A DNA stretch of 64,000 nucleotides. Origin: Klebsiella aerogenes KCTC 2190 (GTDB lineage Bacteria > Pseudomonadota > Gammaproteobacteria > Enterobacterales > Enterobacteriaceae). Shown in pieces: positions 10,932 through 20,137 of this stretch. A program made the translations under genes and the position numbers. How positions within the stretch are numbered: the first letter of the stretch is position 1; the number at the start of each line of letters is the position of its first letter. Location of the stretch: the NCBI RefSeq assembly GCF_000215745.1, contig NC_015663.1, positions 3,534,001 to 3,598,000 of the forward strand. The letters run 5' to 3'. Below the pieces are notes generated by a model. The model worked only from the letters and a program-made list of their open reading frames with translations, was not told the origin of the DNA and ran no database searches.

Positions 10932-11579
10932 ATGATTAAAATGTGTCGCTATGCGTTAATCACAGCACTGGCGATATTCCTGGCTGGCTGTGTGGGGCAA
11001 CGTAATGAACCTGCGCCGGTCGAGGAGGCGAAGCCGAAGCCGGAACAACCTGCGCAGCCGCAGCCGACGGTGCCTGCCGTGCCGACGGTACCAACGCAGC
11101 CGGGGCCGATCGAACACGGCGGCGAACAGCCATCGCAGCCGTCTCAGCCTGCTCCGCGCGTTCGTCACTACAACTGGGACGCCGCCGTACAACCAATGGT
11201 CGGCCAGATGCTGCAGGCCGGCGGAGTGAACGCTGGCAGCATTCTGTTGGTGGATAGCGTCAATAACCGTACCAACGGATCGCTGAATGCGGCCGAAGCG
11301 ACCTCCGCGCTGCGCAACGCGCTGGCGGGCAACGGCAAGTTTACGCTGGTATCGACTCAGCAGCTTGCGGTGGCTAAACAACAGCTGGGCCTGTCGGCGC
11401 AGGATAGTCTCGGCAGCCGCAGCAAAGCGATGGGGATTGCGCGCACCGTTGGCGCACAGTACGTGCTGTATTCCAACGCCACCGGCAACGTGAATGCGCC
11501 GGAGCTGAAAATGCAGCTGATGCTGGTGCAGTCCGGCGAGATTATCTGGTCAGGCAAAGGTGCGGTTCAGCAACAATAA
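10932..11579 (+). CDS. lpoB: Penicillin-binding protein activator LpoB
   Basis: Outer-membrane lipoprotein that reaches through peptidoglycan to activate PBP1b. 215 residues. Signal and lipobox IFLAGC (Cys at about 20), then a Pro/Gln/Glu-rich flexible linker (about 25-75), then the globular domain with [17 protein letters not shown] and a conserved end [17 protein letters not shown]. The linker length varies between enterobacteria. thiK overlaps its last 20 bases. Confidence 0.97.
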   Translation: MIKMCRYALITALAIFLAGCVGQRNEPAPVEEAKPKPEQPAQPQPTVPAVPTVPTQPGPIEHGGEQPSQPSQPAPRVRHYNWDAAVQPMVGQMLQAGGVNAGSILLVDSVNNRTNGSLNAAEATSALRNALAGNGKFTLVSTQQLAVAKQQLGLSAQDSLGSRSKAMGIARTVGAQYVLYSNATGNVNAPELKMQLMLVQSGEIIWSGKGAVQQQ

Positions 11580-12387
11580 GCTTACGCGCGACGAGCTCTT
11601 GTCGCGCTTCTTTCCTCGCTATTCACCTGTCGCCGCCTTGACTGAAAACGGTCTTAGCGGCGGCAGCTGCGTTATCAGCGATGGCGTCCGTCGGCTGGTG
11701 TTGCGCCAGCCTCACGATCCGCTGGCGCCGCTCAGCCATTTTCTGCGCCAGTACCGCGCGCTTCAGCACCTTCCGGCGTCGCTTTCGCCGGCGCCGGTGT
11801 TCTTTTCGCCACGCTGGATGGTGGTGGAGTATTGCGCAGGAGAAGTGAAAAGCGCGCTGCCGGAGTGCCCTTCGCTTGCCGGGTTATTGTATCATCTGCA
11901 CCAACAGCCGCGTTTTGGCTGGCGCATCGAGCTGGCGCCGTTGCTTGAGTTGTACTGGCAGCAGTGCGATCCGACCAGGCGCACCGTTTTCTGGCTGCGC
12001 TGGCATAAACGGTTATTGCGCCAGCGTGAACCGCGGCCGTTGCGTTTAGCGCCTCTGCATATGGACGTCCACGCTGGTAATATTATTCATAGCCGCGACG
12101 GTCTGCGCTTGATTGACTGGGAGTATGCGGGAGACGGCGATATCGCGCTTGAACTGGCGGCGGTATGGTGCGATGCCCATACGCGTTGCCAGCTGCTCAA
12201 TGAGTATTCGCGCTTTGCCCGAATTGATAAGCAGCAACTGCGGCGGCAAATACAGCGTTGGCGGCCGTGGGTCCTTATATTGATGGCGGGCTGGTATGAG
12301 CGGCGCTGGCAGCAGAGCGGCGACCGGCAATTTATTGCACTGGCGGATGCGACATGGCGTCAGTTAAAAACAGAAAATAAAGGATAA
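11560..12387 (+). CDS. thiK: Thiamine kinase
   Basis: Phosphorylates thiamine to thiamine monophosphate in salvage. 275 residues from a GTG inside the end of lpoB, close to the 274 of E. coli. Choline-kinase/APH fold: catalytic loop [11 protein letters not shown] (Brenner motif) and the metal-binding [11 protein letters not shown]. The start in lpoB implies translational coupling. Confidence 0.95.
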   Translation: MRFSNNKLTRDELLSRFFPRYSPVAALTENGLSGGSCVISDGVRRLVLRQPHDPLAPLSHFLRQYRALQHLPASLSPAPVFFSPRWMVVEYCAGEVKSALPECPSLAGLLYHLHQQPRFGWRIELAPLLELYWQQCDPTRRTVFWLRWHKRLLRQREPRPLRLAPLHMDVHAGNIIHSRDGLRLIDWEYAGDGDIALELAAVWCDAHTRCQLLNEYSRFARIDKQQLRRQIQRWRPWVLILMAGWYERRWQQSGDRQFIALADATWRQLKTENKG

Positions 12388-12398
12388 GAGAGGTCTGT

Positions 12399-13421
12399 GT
12401 GGGTCCGGTAATGTTGGATGTCGAAGGTTTTGAACTGGATGCGGAAGAGCGTGAGATTCTGGCTCATCCTTTGGTCGGCGGCTTAATTTTGTTTACCCGC
12501 AACTACCACGATCCGGCGCAGTTGCGCGAACTGGTACGCCAAATCCGCGAGGCCTCGCGTAATCATCTCGTGGTGGCGGTGGATCAGGAAGGTGGGCGTG
12601 TGCAGCGCTTTCGCGAAGGTTTTACCCGTCTGCCGGCCGCGCAGTCTTTTGCCGCGCTGCTGGGGGTGGAAGAGGGCGGTAAGCTCGCCGCAGAAGCCGG
12701 TTGGCTGATGGCCAGCGAAATGATTGCCATGGATATTGATATCAGCTTCGCGCCGGTGCTGGATGTGGGGCACATCAGCGCTGCGATCGGCGAACGCTCA
12801 TGGCATGAAGACCCGCAAAAGGCGCTGGTGATGGCGCGTCATTTCATTGACGGTATGCATGCCGCCGGTATGAAAACCACCGGTAAACACTTCCCGGGCC
12901 ACGGCGCGGTGACGGCGGATTCACACAAAGAGACACCGTTTGATCCGCGTCCGGCAGCGGAAATCCGTGCTAAAGATATGGCGGTGTTCAAGAGCCTGAT
13001 CGATGAACAACGCCTGGATGCGATTATGCCGGCGCATGTGATTTACTCTGACATCGATCCGCGCCCGGCGAGTGGTTCAGAATACTGGCTGAAAACGGTG
13101 CTGCGCGGCGAGCTGGGCTTTGATGGCGTCATCTTCTCAGACGACCTGTCGATGGAAGGGGCGGCGATCATGGGCAGCTATGCTGAACGTGGGCAGGCAT
13201 CGCTCGATGCCGGTTGCGATATGATCCTGGTCTGCAATAATCGTAAAGGCGCGGTGAGCGTATTGGATAACCTGTCCCCGATCAAAGCAGAGCGTGTTAC
13301 AAAATTGTATCATAAAGGTTCATTTACCCGTCAGGAACTGCGAGATTCCGCTCGTTGGCAAACGGTAAGCGCACAGCTGGAACAGCTCCATGCGCGCTGG
13401 CAAGAAGCGAAGTCTGTGTAG
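12399..13421 (+). CDS. nagZ: Beta-N-acetylhexosaminidase NagZ
   Basis: Cytoplasmic glycoside hydrolase family 3 enzyme that removes GlcNAc from anhydro-muropeptides during wall recycling. Its products feed AmpR-controlled beta-lactamase induction in species with ampC. 340 residues from a GTG start (the E. coli protein starts at the same [10 protein letters not shown]). The catalytic loop [14 protein letters not shown] carries the His/Asp pair, and the nucleophile is in FSDDLSMEG. Confidence 0.98.
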   Translation: MGPVMLDVEGFELDAEEREILAHPLVGGLILFTRNYHDPAQLRELVRQIREASRNHLVVAVDQEGGRVQRFREGFTRLPAAQSFAALLGVEEGGKLAAEAGWLMASEMIAMDIDISFAPVLDVGHISAAIGERSWHEDPQKALVMARHFIDGMHAAGMKTTGKHFPGHGAVTADSHKETPFDPRPAAEIRAKDMAVFKSLIDEQRLDAIMPAHVIYSDIDPRPASGSEYWLKTVLRGELGFDGVIFSDDLSMEGAAIMGSYAERGQASLDAGCDMILVCNNRKGAVSVLDNLSPIKAERVTKLYHKGSFTRQELRDSARWQTVSAQLEQLHARWQEAKSV

Positions 13422-13457
13422 TTAACCTGAAGGGCGTTGTTGTCTGGTGAGGATACG

Positions 13458-14000
13458 ATGATTATCTATTTACACGGTTTTGACTCTAACAGCCCCGGTA
13501 ACCATGAAAAGGTGCTGCAGCTGCAGTTTATCGACCCTGACGTGCGGTTGATTAGCTACAGTACGCTCCATCCAAAACATGATATGCAGCATTTGTTGAA
13601 GGAAGTCGACAAAATGCTGCAGCTCACTGCCGACGATCGGCCACTCATATGCGGCGTCGGGTTAGGCGGTTACTGGGCGGAAAGGATCGGTTTCCTCTGC
13701 GATATTCGGCAGGCCGTGTTCAACCCGAACCTGTTCCCCTACGAGAACATGGAAGGGAAAATCGACAGGCCGGAAGAGTATCAGGATATCGCCACCAAGT
13801 GCGTGAACAACTTCCGCGAAAAAAATCGCGACCGCTGCCTGGTGATGCTATCACGCCATGATGAGGCGCTGGATAGCCAACGCTCGGCTGAAGTGCTGCA
13901 TCATTATTACGAAATCATCTGGGATGAAGAACAGACGCACAAATTTAAAAGTCTTTCACCGCATCTGCAGCGAATAAAGGCTTTTAAGACCCTCGGCTAA
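13458..14000 (+). CDS. ycfP: YcfP, alpha/beta-hydrolase-like protein
   Basis: UPF0227 esterase-like protein of unknown substrate. The ATG used gives 180 residues, as in E. coli; the GAGGA ribosome binding site sits 5 bases upstream, and a longer reading adds only 7 unconserved residues. The fold begins [16 protein letters not shown], and the usual nucleophile elbow is [10 protein letters not shown], with Gly where Ser is expected, so activity as a classical esterase is doubtful. Confidence 0.93.
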   Translation: MIIYLHGFDSNSPGNHEKVLQLQFIDPDVRLISYSTLHPKHDMQHLLKEVDKMLQLTADDRPLICGVGLGGYWAERIGFLCDIRQAVFNPNLFPYENMEGKIDRPEEYQDIATKCVNNFREKNRDRCLVMLSRHDEALDSQRSAEVLHHYYEIIWDEEQTHKFKSLSPHLQRIKAFKTLG

Positions 14001-14018
14001 CCTTGTTTTCACTTTCTC

Positions 14019-14053
14019 AGCCCGCCGTGTGCAAACGCCGCGGGCTTTTTCTT
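14019..14053 (+). terminator. Rho-independent terminator after ycfP
   Basis: AGCCCGC...GCGGGCT stem followed by TTTTTCTT; it closes the hinT-ycfP gene run before the ndh promoter. Confidence 0.8.
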
Positions 14054-14096
14054 GTCCATAATTGACGTTGTTCGTTTAAAAAATATGCGGTAAAAC

Positions 14097-14110
14097 TTGA
14101 TGCACATCAA
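14097..14110 (+). promoter_or_regulatory. Perfect FNR box upstream of ndh
   Basis: TTGATGCACATCAA is an exact match to the FNR consensus TTGAT-N4-ATCAA. FNR is known to repress ndh when oxygen is absent, which agrees with the position upstream of the gene. Confidence 0.85.
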
Positions 14111-14244
14111 TTTTGGTATGACCAATGTTCCGTTCATGCTATTCTCGGTCCTGCTGAATGGTTTCATTGCTGCAACTTGTTGTTAACTAAGAGCTATTTG
14201 GATAACTTTTAATTAACAATTGGTTAATACTTTTAGGGGGTCTT

Positions 14245-15549
14245 GTGACTACGCCATTGAAAAGAATCGTTATTGTAGGTGGTGGTGCCGGCGGACTGGA
14301 ACTGGCTACTCAGTTGGGTAGAAAGCTGGGCCGCAACAAAAAAGCGAAAATTACGCTGGTGGATCGCAACCATAGCCACCTGTGGAAGCCGCTACTGCAT
14401 GAAGTGGCGACCGGTTCTCTGGATGAGGGCGTTGATGCGCTGAGCTACCTGGCGCATGCGCGTAACCACGGTTTCCAGTTCCAGTTAGGATCGGTGGTGG
14501 ATATCAATCGCGAAGGAAAGACCATTACTCTCGCGGAACTGCGCAACGAGAAAGGCGAGCTGTTGGTTGCCGAGCGTAAGCTGCCGTACGACACGCTGGT
14601 GATGGCGCTGGGTAGTACCTCAAATGACTTTAACACGCCAGGGGTGAAGGAAAACTGCATTTTCCTTGATAACCCGCACCAGGCGCGCCGTTTCCATCAG
14701 GAAATGCTTAACCTGTTCCTCAAGTATTCTGCAAACCTCGGCGCCAACGGTAAGGTCAATATCGCCATCGTTGGCGGCGGGGCTACCGGGGTTGAGCTGT
14801 CCGCCGAGCTACATAATGCGGTGAAACAGCTGCATAGCTATGGTTACAAAGGGTTGACCAACGAAGCGCTGAACGTGACGCTGGTTGAAGCCGGCGAACG
14901 TATTCTTCCGGCGCTGCCGCCGCGCATTTCCGGCGCCGCGCACAATGAACTGACTAAGCTTGGCGTACGTGTCCTGACGCAGACCATGGTGACCAGCGCA
15001 GACGTTAACGGCCTGCACACTAAAGATGGTCAATTTATTGATGCCGACCTGATGGTGTGGGCGGCGGGCATCAAAGCGCCTGATTTCATGAAAGAGATTG
15101 GCGGCCTGGAGACCAACCGCATTAACCAACTGGTGGTGGAGCCGACGCTGCAGACAACGCGTGATCCGGATATCTACGCTATCGGCGATTGTGCCTCATG
15201 CGCTCGTCCGGAAGGCGGCTTTGTACCTCCACGCGCCCAGGCGGCGCACCAGATGGCGACCTGCGCGTTGAATAACATTCTGGCGCAGATGAAAGGTAAA
15301 GCGCTGAAACCGTATGTCTATAAAGATCACGGTTCACTGGTCTCCCTGTCGAACTACTCCACCGTTGGCAGCCTGATGGGTAACCTGATGCGTGGCTCGA
15401 TGATGGTTGAAGGGCGAATTGCGCGCTTCGTGTATATCTCGCTGTACCGCATGCATCAGATTGCGTTACACGGCTATTTCAAGACCGGCCTGATGATGTT
15501 GGTAGGACGTATTAACCGCATCATTCGTCCGCGTCTCAAGCTGCACTAA
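14245..15549 (+). CDS. ndh: NADH:quinone oxidoreductase II
   Basis: Single-subunit, non-proton-pumping NADH dehydrogenase bound to the inner membrane. 434 residues from a GTG with a strong AGGGGGT ribosome binding site. Two Rossmann motifs: FAD at [12 protein letters not shown] (about 8-19) and NADH at [16 protein letters not shown]. The C-terminal part is amphipathic and basic ([13 protein letters not shown]), fitting membrane attachment. It is flanked by a hairpin downstream. Confidence 0.98.
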   Translation: MTTPLKRIVIVGGGAGGLELATQLGRKLGRNKKAKITLVDRNHSHLWKPLLHEVATGSLDEGVDALSYLAHARNHGFQFQLGSVVDINREGKTITLAELRNEKGELLVAERKLPYDTLVMALGSTSNDFNTPGVKENCIFLDNPHQARRFHQEMLNLFLKYSANLGANGKVNIAIVGGGATGVELSAELHNAVKQLHSYGYKGLTNEALNVTLVEAGERILPALPPRISGAAHNELTKLGVRVLTQTMVTSADVNGLHTKDGQFIDADLMVWAAGIKAPDFMKEIGGLETNRINQLVVEPTLQTTRDPDIYAIGDCASCARPEGGFVPPRAQAAHQMATCALNNILAQMKGKALKPYVYKDHGSLVSLSNYSTVGSLMGNLMRGSMMVEGRIARFVYISLYRMHQIALHGYFKTGLMMLVGRINRIIRPRLKLH

Positions 15550-15560
15550 GCTGTCAGCAA

Positions 15561-15591
15561 TCAGGATAGCGCCATCGCGGCGCTATCCTGA
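15561..15591 (+). terminator. Strong hairpin after ndh
   Basis: Near-perfect 13-bp inverted repeat TCAGGATAGCGCC/GGCGCTATCCTGA with a 5-base loop, 12 bases past the ndh stop. It lacks a T run, so it may protect the 3' end rather than terminate by itself. Confidence 0.5.
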
Positions 15592-15754
15592 AAACACAGC
15601 ATATCCTTCTGCCAGAATCGCTAATTCCTGTTAGGAATCCTCTGAATCCCCTTGATTTGCCGTAGGTTCCCGCATTTTTCATCCGCTTTCTGATTTGCAT
15701 ACCCCCTGAGCAGCACGCAGAATTGCTAGTAACAGCAATGAAGGAGGAATTCCC

Positions 15755-16294
15755 GTGAATAAATCAATGTTGGCGGGTATTGGGATTGGCGTTGCCGCCG
15801 CGTTGGGCGTCGCCGCCGTTGCCGGTCTCAATGTATTAGATCGTGGCCCGCAATATGCGCAAGTGGTGTCCAGTACGCCGATAAAAGAAAGCATAAAAAC
15901 GCCGCGCCAGGAATGCCGTAACGTGACCGTTACCCATCGTCGTCCGGTGCAGGATGAAAACCGTATTGCCGGTTCCGTTCTCGGCGCGGTCGCCGGGGGC
16001 GTGATTGGCCACCAGTTTGGCGGCGGGCGAGGGCGTGATGTCGCTACCGTGGTTGGCGCGCTGGGCGGCGGCTATGCCGGTAACCAAATTCAGGGCTCGA
16101 TGCAGGATAACGACACCTATACCACCACCCAGCAGCGCTGTAAGACGGTTTACGACAAGTCGGAAAAAATGCTCGGTTATGATGTCACCTATAAAATCGG
16201 CGACCAGCAGGGCAAAATCCGCATGGACCACCAGCCGGGGGCGCAAATCCCGCTGGACAGCAACGGTCAGCTGATTCTGAATAACAAAGCGTAA
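15755..16294 (+). CDS. ycfJ: YcfJ, glycine-zipper envelope protein
   Basis: Protein of unknown role with a glycine-zipper 2TM domain. 179 residues from a GTG preceded by AAGGAGG. An N-terminal hydrophobic segment (about 5-25) anchors or exports it. The glycine zipper is in GSVLGAVAGGVIGHQFGGG and VVGALGGGYAGNQIQG. The C-terminal half (YDVTYKIGDQQGKIRMD) is a small beta domain found in related outer-membrane proteins. Confidence 0.93.
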   Translation: MNKSMLAGIGIGVAAALGVAAVAGLNVLDRGPQYAQVVSSTPIKESIKTPRQECRNVTVTHRRPVQDENRIAGSVLGAVAGGVIGHQFGGGRGRDVATVVGALGGGYAGNQIQGSMQDNDTYTTTQQRCKTVYDKSEKMLGYDVTYKIGDQQGKIRMDHQPGAQIPLDSNGQLILNNKA

Positions 16295-16314
16295 AACAGC
16301 AGTTTTAAGCTATT

Positions 16315-16349
16315 AGCCCCTCAATCACTCAGGCTGAGGGGCTTTTTTT
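16315..16349 (+). terminator. Rho-independent terminator after ycfJ
   Basis: AGCCCCTCA/TGAGGGGCT stem followed by seven T. It lies immediately before the stop codon of the convergent iutA gene. Confidence 0.88.
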
Positions 16350-16350
16350 A

Positions 16351-18540
16351 TTAGAACGTTAACGCGTAGTTCAGGCCGAAGGTCCGGCCACGGCCTTTAT
16401 ATTCGTACAGCCCGGCGCTGCCATAGGTTGGACTGTACAATAGCGGCGCGCGCTGTCCCCAGATGGTGACGTAATCTTCGTTCAGCAAGTTTTCGATGCT
16501 AAAGGTCAGTTTACCCACCGGCAGCAAATAGCTACCGATAAAATCGACGGTATTGTACCCATCAAGCTTATTGCCGCTGGCATCGCTTAAATCAAATACC
16601 TGCTGGCTTTGCACGCGTAGCGACCACGGGTCCGGCGCCCAGCCGACCCAGGCGGTGGCTTTCGACGGCGAGGCCAGGGTGACGTCCCACTTCTGCCAAC
16701 TGCCATCGGTTTTTACTTGCGATTTCAGCACGTTGAAGTTAGCGCCCAGGCTCCAGTCGCTATCAGGCACGAAGTAGTCCACCGCGCCTTCCACGCCGTA
16801 AATGCGTCGTTTATCCGATTGCACATCAATGGTCATATCACTGCGGTTAACTACGATGGTTTTGTCTGATGTCGAGTAATAAGCGGCAAGCTGGGTGCGC
16901 AGGTTGTCGCCGGTGTAACGCCAGCCCAGCTCCCAGGAGTTAACTTTAATCCCCTGTAGCGGCGAGTCGCCGACGTTAACGCTCGAGACCAGCGGCAGAT
17001 GGCCGTCGACCGCGGCGCCGTAGCTGCCGATACCGTAATATTTGCCCGGATCCGGTAGTTCGACGCCCTGAGAGAAGTTAAACCAGGTCTGCTGGCGTTC
17101 GGTAATGTGGGCGACGATCCCGGCATTAAAGAGGAAGTTATCATAATCGGTCTTACCGCCAGGAATGGCATCCGCCGACTGATATTTGCCTTTAGCGACA
17201 TCCTGCTGCTGCGCGTAGCCGACAAAATCATCGACGCGGTTTTCCGTCCATTGATAGCGCACGCCGCCGCTAAGGGTGAAGATGTCGTTCAGGTCATAGC
17301 TGGTTTGCAGGAACGGCGCGAGATTGGTGATGCTGTAGCCTGGATAGCGGCCGGTGGTGTAGGCTGACTGATTATTCAGGCCGCCGGAAGCCATTGCTTT
17401 ATCCAGGTCGAAGAACATTTGGTTGGAGTTGAAGGTTTCATGGTCGGCATCAACGCCCCAGGTCAGATCCCATCCCGTCAGCGGCTGGCTGTTGAAGGTG
17501 ATCTTAGCGCCGTACTGATCGGTATCCTGCTGTGAAGCGGAAAAACTGCTGATTTGCCCTTTGCTCAGGGCCGGGAAGGGGTAGAAGGTCAGTGATTCGT
17601 CGCGGTAATAAATCTGGCTGACCAGATTCTGGCCGAAGAAGTCGGCGTCGGAGTATTGCAGACTGATCAAATGACGCTCGGTACCAGGCACGCGATCGGA
17701 GTTAAGCCCGTTAGAGGTCCAGGCTTTACTTTCGCCAAGTACCGCTGACATATCTTTGCCCAAATTCAGACCATAATCATCGCCCTGGCTTTTATAGTAC
17801 TGCGTGACAAGCTGGAGCTGGCGCTGGTCATCGATTTCGATGGTTCCGGTACCCATCACGTCGAGTCGGTCCGAATGCTGTAAGCCGGTTTGCGTATTAT
17901 CGAGGATCAGCGCGTCATTGTTGCCGTCATACCAGCCGCCGAAGCGCTGATAGGCCACCGACAATCGGCCGGAAGCATGATCGGTACCCCCGCTGACGGC
18001 CGCCGCTACTCGTTCATCATGATCGTTGCTATTGGCAAAGCCGGTTTTACCACCCAGCTCCAGATCCACCTGGCGTTCCTGCTGGCCTTTTTTCGTGACG
18101 ATATTAATCAGACCGCCGGTACTGCCGCCGCCGTATAACGACGTGGCGCCGGAAATAACTTCAATATGTTCGATGTTAAACGGATCGATGGCGTCAAGCT
18201 GGCGGCTATCGGTACGCGATGAATTGAGACGCACGCCGTCGATGAGCACGACGATGGCGCGTCCGCGCATGTTCATGCCGTAGTTGGTACGCCCCTGGCT
18301 GCTGACATCTATCCCGGGGATCAGCTGCGCGAGGACATCTTTAAACTCTTTACCACCCTGAACCTGTTGCTCAATCTCCTGGCCTTCAATCACCCAGGTG
18401 GTTTGCGCCATCTCGGCGACGGTTCGGTGGTTACGGTTGGCGCTGACGATAATATCGTCTTCATCGGCGGCCTGCGCGGTAAAGGCTGGCAGGGCGGTGG
18501 CCAGCAGCAGGGGATTGAGCAGCCAGAGGCGCTTGTTCAT
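16351..18540 (-). CDS. iutA: TonB-dependent ferric aerobactin-type receptor (IutA homologue)
   Basis: Outer-membrane receptor for an iron-siderophore complex, energised by TonB. About 729 residues. Signal peptide to about AQA, TonB box DDIIVSANR, plug domain with MNMRGRAIVVLIDGVRLN, and a 22-strand barrel ending in GLNYALTF with a C-terminal Phe. Many segments (TVAEMAQTTWVIE, RTDSRQLDAIDPFNI, DPGKYYG) match the aerobactin receptor as I remember it. The second of two in-frame ATGs (18540) has the better AGGA spacing; the first is at 18546. No iucABCD synthesis genes are in the window. A Fur box lies upstream. Confidence 0.88.
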   Translation of the reverse strand: MNKRLWLLNPLLLATALPAFTAQAADEDDIIVSANRNHRTVAEMAQTTWVIEGQEIEQQVQGGKEFKDVLAQLIPGIDVSSQGRTNYGMNMRGRAIVVLIDGVRLNSSRTDSRQLDAIDPFNIEHIEVISGATSLYGGGSTGGLINIVTKKGQQERQVDLELGGKTGFANSNDHDERVAAAVSGGTDHASGRLSVAYQRFGGWYDGNNDALILDNTQTGLQHSDRLDVMGTGTIEIDDQRQLQLVTQYYKSQGDDYGLNLGKDMSAVLGESKAWTSNGLNSDRVPGTERHLISLQYSDADFFGQNLVSQIYYRDESLTFYPFPALSKGQISSFSASQQDTDQYGAKITFNSQPLTGWDLTWGVDADHETFNSNQMFFDLDKAMASGGLNNQSAYTTGRYPGYSITNLAPFLQTSYDLNDIFTLSGGVRYQWTENRVDDFVGYAQQQDVAKGKYQSADAIPGGKTDYDNFLFNAGIVAHITERQQTWFNFSQGVELPDPGKYYGIGSYGAAVDGHLPLVSSVNVGDSPLQGIKVNSWELGWRYTGDNLRTQLAAYYSTSDKTIVVNRSDMTIDVQSDKRRIYGVEGAVDYFVPDSDWSLGANFNVLKSQVKTDGSWQKWDVTLASPSKATAWVGWAPDPWSLRVQSQQVFDLSDASGNKLDGYNTVDFIGSYLLPVGKLTFSIENLLNEDYVTIWGQRAPLLYSPTYGSAGLYEYKGRGRTFGLNYALTF

Positions 18541-18651
18541 TCGCATTCCTTGATATGAGTTAGTCAGTACTGTTGTTATTTTTTTCAGCCACAGGCGCGG
18601 CTGTTACAGCGTGAAACATATAGAAAGACAAATGCGAATTTTGCACATATT

Positions 18652-18670
18652 GATTATCGTTATCAATATC
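18652..18670 (-). promoter_or_regulatory. Fur box upstream of iutA
   Basis: GATTATCGTTATCAATATC matches the 19-bp Fur consensus GATAATGATAATCATTATC at 14 of 19 positions and lies about 110 bases before the iutA start. Iron repression is the expected effect. Confidence 0.75.
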
Positions 18671-18765
18671 ATTTACAACAAATCAACATAATGAAAATAT
18701 TGAGAAAAGTAAGGGTATTCAGCAGATGGGGAAAAAACCGGCGAGCGACGGCCGCCGGTAGGGGA

Positions 18766-19401
18766 TTAAGGTTGCAGGATTTGCGGCCACAGGCGCAGCG
18801 TCGTGTCACTAATCTGTTTCAGAGTGGCAAAATCAGCGCCTTCGCGCGCACTGATCGACATTCCTTGCAGCATGCAGTTTAAAAACTGCGCCAGCTGCAA
18901 GACATTGCCCTGCGCAGGGAGTTCGCCGCGTTGTTGACGCTGCTGTAAAAATTGCGTCAACGTTTGTTCCTGCACCGCGTGCCGCGACTTAATGGTGTTG
19001 GCGATATCGGTTGAAGAGGCGGCCAGCGCCGCGGAGGTGTTAATCATAAAACAGCCTGCCGGGGTATCTTTGCTGGTAAAGCAGGTGGCGACAGCGGTGA
19101 AATAGTCGCGCAGCGCCTGATCGACGGTTTTGTGGTCATCGAATAGCAGGGCTTCGTGTTTGGCGGCGAAGCGGGAAATGTAGCGATCCAGCACCGCGCG
19201 GAATAAGCCTTCTTTGTTCACGAACTCGGCGTATAGCGTCGGGGCTTTCGCACCGGTCGCTTCGACGAGATCGGCCAGCGAAGTTGCTTCATAGCCGTGC
19301 TGCCAGAAAAGTGTCATGGCCTTGTCCAGCGCCGCGTCCCTGTCGAACACTTTAGGTCGGCCACGGCTTTTTTTTGCGCAACTTTGAACGTCAGTTGTCA
19401 T
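18766..19401 (-). CDS. comR: TetR-family copper-responsive repressor ComR
   Basis: Repressor of bhsA (comC) that is relieved by copper in E. coli. 211 residues. The helix-turn-helix is TSLADLVEATGAKAPTLYAEFVNKE split around residues 40-65; the C-terminal ligand domain contains CFTSKDTPAGCF. The very N-terminus is basic (KKSRGRPKVF), which can contact the DNA minor groove. It is transcribed away from bhsA, its expected target. Confidence 0.94.
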   Translation of the reverse strand: MTTDVQSCAKKSRGRPKVFDRDAALDKAMTLFWQHGYEATSLADLVEATGAKAPTLYAEFVNKEGLFRAVLDRYISRFAAKHEALLFDDHKTVDQALRDYFTAVATCFTSKDTPAGCFMINTSAALAASSTDIANTIKSRHAVQEQTLTQFLQQRQQRGELPAQGNVLQLAQFLNCMLQGMSISAREGADFATLKQISDTTLRLWPQILQP

Positions 19402-19534
19402 GATGCCGTTGTACCTATGTTGGGTTGTTGAACGGCCATTATAAAAATAAACGCGTCACGCTACCAGCGGCAGAAGTCCAAAAATAAATAATTCATATAT
19501 GTATGAAAATTAAGCATTTTATAAATAGTTAAAT

Positions 19535-19598
19535 GATCGTTATAAAAATGAGTTGACCTGTGACATGGATCACATTATCATTTACCTATCGATCGTTA
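19535..19598. promoter_or_regulatory. Repeated GATCGTTA elements in the comR-bhsA gap
   Basis: GATCGTTA occurs at 19535-19542 and again at 19591-19598 in this divergent 249-base control region. They could be ComR or other regulator half sites; nothing else about them is proved. Confidence 0.3.
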
Positions 19599-19650
19599 AG
19601 TTAATTCTTGCGACCCTACTATAAAAATCATCTGCATAGGTATAATAATC

Positions 19651-19908
19651 ATGAAAAACGTCCAAAAACTGGCACTTGCTGCCGTACTGAGCTCACTCTC
19701 ATTCGCAAGTTTCGCCGCTGTTGAGGTGCAATCCACCCCAGCAGGTCAACATAAAATCGGTACCGTTTCCGCATCCGCCGGCACCAATCTGGGTTCGCTT
19801 GAAGAGCAGCTGGCGCAGAAAGCCGACGAGATGGGGGCGACCTCTTACCGTATTACCTCGGTAACCGGTCCTAATACCCTGCACGGTACCGCAGTTATCT
19901 ATAAATAA
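19651..19908 (+). CDS. bhsA: Multiple stress resistance protein BhsA
   Basis: Small periplasmic/outer-membrane-associated DUF1471 (YhcN-family) protein linked to copper, acid and peroxide stress and to biofilm formation. 85 residues with a signal peptide ending at SFAAV. The mature part has the family pattern VGTVSASAGTN-like (here IGTVSASAGTNLGSLEEQL) and SYRITSVTGPNTLHGTAVIYK. Own promoter region; comR lies divergently. Confidence 0.95.
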   Translation: MKNVQKLALAAVLSSLSFASFAAVEVQSTPAGQHKIGTVSASAGTNLGSLEEQLAQKADEMGATSYRITSVTGPNTLHGTAVIYK

Positions 19909-20084
19909 ATGTTGTAACCCCTGTCATGCCACTGACAAAACGCGTTCCTGACCCCCTTCAGCAGAACGCGTGTAGTAAGCAGTAAAAGTCGTTCCCTTTG
20001 TTATGCCACTCTCGCGACGCGGTCCACACCCCTTCATGGGACCGCGCCCCGCGAAACCTCGTCAGCGAAGCTGGCGATTGCCAC

Positions 20085-20114
20085 AAAAAACCCGCCGTGC
20101 CTGGCGGGTTTTTT
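20085..20114. terminator. Bidirectional terminator between bhsA and ldtC
   Basis: AAAAAACCCGCC-GTGCCT-GGCGGGTTTTTT has a T run in both orientations and lies between two converging genes. Confidence 0.92.
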
Positions 20115-20137
20115 ACATTCTACCATCCGGAAATGCA

